Shown piece by piece: positions 3,878 to 5,465 of a DNA stretch of 5,465 nt. A program made the translations under genes and the position numbers. Under the pieces are notes generated by a model. That model was not told the origin of the DNA. It made no database searches and saw nothing but the letters and a program-made list of their open reading frames with translations. The stretch is from an uncultured Porphyromonadaceae bacterium (GTDB taxonomy: Bacteria > Bacteroidota > Bacteroidia > Bacteroidales > Muribaculaceae): contig CAMVDK010000206.1 of the NCBI GenBank assembly GCA_947166165.1, forward strand, positions 1-5,465. Direction: 5' to 3'. Position 1 is the first letter of the stretch. Each line of letters begins with the position of its first letter.

Positions 3878-5465
3878 ATGCAAAATTCAAGTACCAATCG
3901 TGCAAGCGGCCACTTGGCGCAGTGGCGCTTCGCCCTGGGTGTGGTGCTGCTGCTGGCCCTGATGCTGCCCCAGGCGGCCGTGGCGCGGCTGACTGCCGCC
4001 TCGCGCGTTGCGTTGGCCGGCAAGGCCTCAACGTCCGACAGCCGGAGCCGCCAGGCCGTGTCGTGCTTCATCGAGGTGGCCGACGCGGCCACCCTCACGC
4101 GCCTGCAAGCCGCCGGAGCCACCATCGAGTCGCGCTTCGGCACGCTGGCCACTGCCCGGATGCCGCTGGCCATCCTGCCGCAGGTGGCCTCCACAGCCGG
4201 TGTGCGCCGCGTGGCCGTGGCGCAGCCCCTCACGCTCACCAACGACAGCGCACGGGCCGAAGGCCGTGTCGACCCCGTCCACCTCGGGCACGACCTGCCG
4301 CAGGCCTACAAGGGCAGGGGTGTGGTGCTCGGACTCATCGACAGCGGCGTGGACTTCAACCACATCAACTTCCTCGACGCGCAGGGCCATAACCGCATCA
4401 GCCGTGTCTACATGCCGCACGACACCACCGGCTGCCATCCTGTGGTGGCTGGCGACACGCTGCCCGGAAGCCACTACACCACTGCCGCGCAGATTGCCGC
4501 CCTCACCACCGACACCCCCACCATGTGGCACGGCACCCACACGCTGGGCACCGCCGCCGGCAGCCACACCGCCCTCGGTTACCATGGCGTGGCCCCCGAG
4601 GCCGAGCTTGTGGTGTGCGCCATGCCCGTGCTCTACGACACCGACATAGCCAACGCCATCCGCTACATCCTCGCCTATGCCGACAGTGTGGGCCGACCGG
4701 CGGTGGTGAGCATGAGTTTCGGTTCGCAGGAAGGGGCGCATAACGGCACCTCGCCCCTGTGCCAGGTGTTCGACACTATGTCGGGCCCCGGGCGCTTGAT
4801 GGTCATCTCGGCCGGCAACGACGCGCGCCTGCGGCTACACCTGTCGCACCGCTTCACCCAGCCCGACACCGACACCCTGCGCACCTACTTCGACAACTAC
4901 TACTCCAGCAGCCGCTACAAGGGCTACGTCTCGGCTTGGAGCGACGGCCCCGCCCGCCACCGACTGGGCTTCACCGTGGTGGACCGCACCACCAGCCGCC
5001 AGGTGGCCGCCACGACGCTGGTCGAGCTCACCGACACCCTGCTCGAAATTGCAGCCGACTCCATTGCCGAACTCGCTCCCTACTTTTCCGGGCAACTCGT
5101 TGCCGCCGCCGAGCTCGACCCTAACGGGCAGTACCACTCTGTGGCGCAGGTCAACGTCGACCCTCTCGACAGCCGCTACCGCCTCGGCTATCAGATTGTG
5201 GTCGACGAGCCCACGATGCTGCACGCCTGGTCGAGCGGCGTGATCATGATCAACGATGCCCATGTGCCCGGCTACACAGCCGCCATGCGCGCTTGCAGCA
5301 TCAACGACCTCGCCACCGGGCGCGAGGCCATCTCGGTGGGGGCCTACTGCTCGCGGGCCACTGTGCCGCTGGCCGATGGCGGCGAGCTGGCTGTCGACCG
5401 CAGTCAGCCCACCGACATCGCCTATTTCTCGGGCTTCGGTCCCGATATGCGCGGCATATCGCGCC
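3878..5465 (+). CDS. Secreted S8 family serine peptidase (subtilisin-like), 3' end beyond the window
   Basis: The frame is open from the ATG at 3878 to the window end: 529 residues, with no stop reached. Residues 1-37 are a signal peptide with a long polar n-region and a hydrophobic core (FALGVVLLLALMLP), cleavage near AVA|RL. About 58-125 resemble an inhibitor-like pro-region (SCFIEVADAATLTRLQAAGA). The catalytic domain shows Asp155 (GLIDSGVDFNH), His218 (WHGTHTLGTAAGS) and the oxyanion-hole Asn314 (VISAGND). The segment YFSGFGPD (516-522 region) normally precedes the catalytic Ser motif (GTSMA.P), which must lie just past the window end. Between Asn314 and that point are more than 210 residues, against about 66 in subtilisin, so an extra beta-rich domain of ~150 residues is inserted. 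The gene starts 34 nt after the C10 peptidase stop, with no terminator or convincing promoter between, so it is probably co-transcribed. Both products are predicted to be exported; any mutual activation is speculation. Confidence 0.93.
   Translation, partial: MQNSSTNRASGHLAQWRFALGVVLLLALMLPQAAVARLTAASRVALAGKASTSDSRSRQAVSCFIEVADAATLTRLQAAGATIESRFGTLATARMPLAILPQVASTAGVRRVAVAQPLTLTNDSARAEGRVDPVHLGHDLPQAYKGRGVVLGLIDSGVDFNHINFLDAQGHNRISRVYMPHDTTGCHPVVAGDTLPGSHYTTAAQIAALTTDTPTMWHGTHTLGTAAGSHTALGYHGVAPEAELVVCAMPVLYDTDIANAIRYILAYADSVGRPAVVSMSFGSQEGAHNGTSPLCQVFDTMSGPGRLMVISAGNDARLRLHLSHRFTQPDTDTLRTYFDNYYSSSRYKGYVSAWSDGPARHRLGFTVVDRTTSRQVAATTLVELTDTLLEIAADSIAELAPYFSGQLVAAAELDPNGQYHSVAQVNVDPLDSRYRLGYQIVVDEPTMLHAWSSGVIMINDAHVPGYTAAMRACSINDLATGREAISVGAYCSRATVPLADGGELAVDRSQPTDIAYFSGFGPDMRGISR

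Noticed and set aside
4028..4741. 237-residue minus-strand frame and plus-strand frames at 3922-4392 and 4008-4649
   Set aside because: All overlap the subtilase frame, which carries the Asp and His motifs and a signal peptide; the others are Arg/Pro/Ser/His-rich shadows.

Overview
The window looks like part of a GC-rich Bacteroidales chromosome (phylum Bacteroidota), perhaps Muribaculaceae or a relative. The pointers are Bacteroidetes-type promoter boxes (TAnnTTTG, with TTTG about 20 nt upstream), a DUF2582-like winged-helix protein, a C10 (streptopain-like) cysteine peptidase with a long C-terminal extension, and a Bacteroidales-style secreted S8 subtilase. The family or genus is inferred, not shown. 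I see no rRNA, tRNA, CRISPR array, transposase or phage module.

Left part (1-900): the 3' end of an unrecognised plus-strand gene (stop at 532) converges on a small minus-strand gene (898 to 695) for a 67-residue winged-helix protein. The 162-nt gap between them holds two stem-loops. The one at 612-656 is a textbook intrinsic terminator for the minus-strand gene. The one at 561-592 has a perfect 12-bp stem but no U-tract and may end the plus-strand gene.

Middle (899-1461): a 234-nt AT-richer divergent intergenic region carries a clear -7 box for the winged-helix gene and small inverted repeats. It is followed by a very basic 60-residue protein gene (1133-1315). Then come two perfect 42-bp direct repeats, 78 bp apart, just before the protease gene. 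Each repeat carries an AT-rich dyad and the TTTG element. The second copy runs into a consensus TAACTTTG box that ends only 4 nt before the protease ATG, which suggests a leaderless or nearly leaderless transcript.

Right part (1462-5465): a complete 793-residue secreted C10 peptidase (signal peptide, pro-region, catalytic Cys172/His318/Asn334, Ig-like region, C-terminal type I dockerin with two calcium loops) is followed after 34 nt by the 5' part of a secreted S8 subtilase gene. The subtilase runs off the window end before its catalytic serine. The two probably form one operon for extracellular proteolysis. The features most worth a second look are the duplicated promoter unit, the start codon abutting a promoter box, the dockerin on a protease, and the large insertion inside the subtilase catalytic domain.
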